Source of the DNA: Oscillospiraceae bacterium
Lineage (GTDB): Bacteria; Bacillota_A; Clostridia; Oscillospirales; Oscillospiraceae
Direction of reading: 5' to 3'
NCBI GenBank assembly: GCA_017396725.1
Contig: JAFQLA010000247.1
Location: forward strand, 1-5,082
Length of the DNA: 5,082 nt
Both the position numbers and the translations under genes were made by a program. Positions 4,737 to 5,082 of this stretch are shown piece by piece. The notes beneath the pieces were generated by a model. The model was not told the origin of the DNA and did no database searches. It saw only the letters and a list, made by a program, of their open reading frames with translations. Each line of letters starts with the position of its first letter. The first letter of the stretch is position 1.

Positions 4737-5082
4737 GTGAAGGATCGGATAGCGGGGTTTGTGCGGGATATCATGGCAGAACTGCAGCAGGCAGGCCATG
4801 AGGTTTACTGCGTGGGCGGCTGTGTCCGCGATCTTCTTATGGGGAAGACGCCCCACGACTGGGATCTTACCACCAGCGCGCTTCCTCAGGAGGTCTGTGA
4901 ACTTTTCGGTGAGCGGGCCATCCCTACGGGGCTGCAGCACGGCACCGTGACGGTGCGGCTCTCCGGCGGCGCGGCGGAGATCACCACTTACCGTGTGGAC
5001 GGGGATTATACCGATCACCGTCATCCTCTTGCGGTGCGGTTTTCCGCAAGTCTGAAAGAAGACCTTTGCCGCCGTGATTTCA
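4737..5082 (+). CDS. cca: CCA-adding tRNA nucleotidyltransferase, N-terminal part (cut by window edge)
   Basis: The enzyme adds or repairs the 3' CCA end of tRNAs using CTP and ATP, without a nucleic acid template. The 115 codons visible cover most of the class II nucleotidyltransferase head. Seen are EVYCVGGCVRDLLMGKTPHD (residues 22-41), in which VGG-VRD binds the triphosphate, the catalytic metal-binding DWD (41-43), PTGLQHGTVTV (63-73), TTYRVDGDYTDHRHP (83-97), and the start of the RRDF motif (112-115). The base-selecting neck, body and tail domains lie beyond the window. Poly(A) polymerase of the same superfamily is a less likely alternative, since the DWDLTTSALP and TGLQHGTV blocks are those of Firmicute CCA enzymes. 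GTG 4737 is chosen from the ribosome binding site 8 nt upstream. The gene is divergent from murC. Confidence 0.94.
   Translation, partial: MKDRIAGFVRDIMAELQQAGHEVYCVGGCVRDLLMGKTPHDWDLTTSALPQEVCELFGERAIPTGLQHGTVTVRLSGGAAEITTYRVDGDYTDHRHPLAVRFSASLKEDLCRRDF

Noticed and set aside
1..5082. A new defence, mobile or CRISPR-like system
   Set aside because: I looked for transposase, integrase, nuclease or helicase motifs, direct-repeat arrays and tRNA-like attachment sites and saw none. The genes are metabolic, transport and housekeeping types.

Overview
The window looks like chromosomal DNA of a low-redundancy, moderately GC-rich Firmicute of the class Clostridia, most likely a gut Oscillospiraceae/Ruminococcaceae-type bacterium. 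The reasons are strong AAGGAG-type ribosome binding sites, several GTG starts, AT-rich sigma-A promoters between GC-rich genes, an ECF-type vitamin transporter subunit, a DUF3842 protein (a family I know from Clostridia) and a clostridial-style MurC. Genus-level assignment is inference. There are seven genes (two cut by the window edges). I see no mobile element, CRISPR array, tRNA or rRNA.

Layout. (1) Positions 1-242, minus strand: N-terminal part of a LysR-type regulator, divergent from (2) 362-1402, plus strand: a YeiH/UPF0324 (putative sulfate exporter) membrane protein. The 119-bp gap between them holds a very good sigma-A promoter and two inverted repeats spaced as in a classical LysR-regulated promoter. 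A 15-bp hairpin (1415-1447) is a shared terminator with the next, convergent unit. (3) 1448-1993, minus: ECF transporter substrate-binding (S) subunit. (4) 2100-2507, minus: DUF3842 protein, probably co-transcribed ahead of the ECF gene. The 106-nt gap between 4 and 3 is rich in hairpins, one of which covers the ribosome binding site of the ECF gene. (5) 2763-3158, plus: XRE-family regulator with a hydrophobic C-terminal tail, preceded by a promoter and four GTTTA half-sites. A second shared terminator (3171-3201) separates it from (6) 3206-4600, minus: murC, a peptidoglycan precursor ligase. (7) 4737-5082, plus: start of cca (CCA-adding tRNA nucleotidyltransferase), divergent from murC with interleaved promoters.

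How the genes work together. LysR + YeiH form an obvious regulator-target pair. DUF3842 + ECF S subunit are a likely two-gene operon whose second gene may be translationally controlled. murC and cca are housekeeping genes that share a back-to-back promoter region. The XRE gene appears to be a self-contained, probably autoregulated single-gene unit. The window is mostly ordinary core genome. The regulatory regions are its most interesting part, above all the ECF leader, and no wholly new system is demonstrated.
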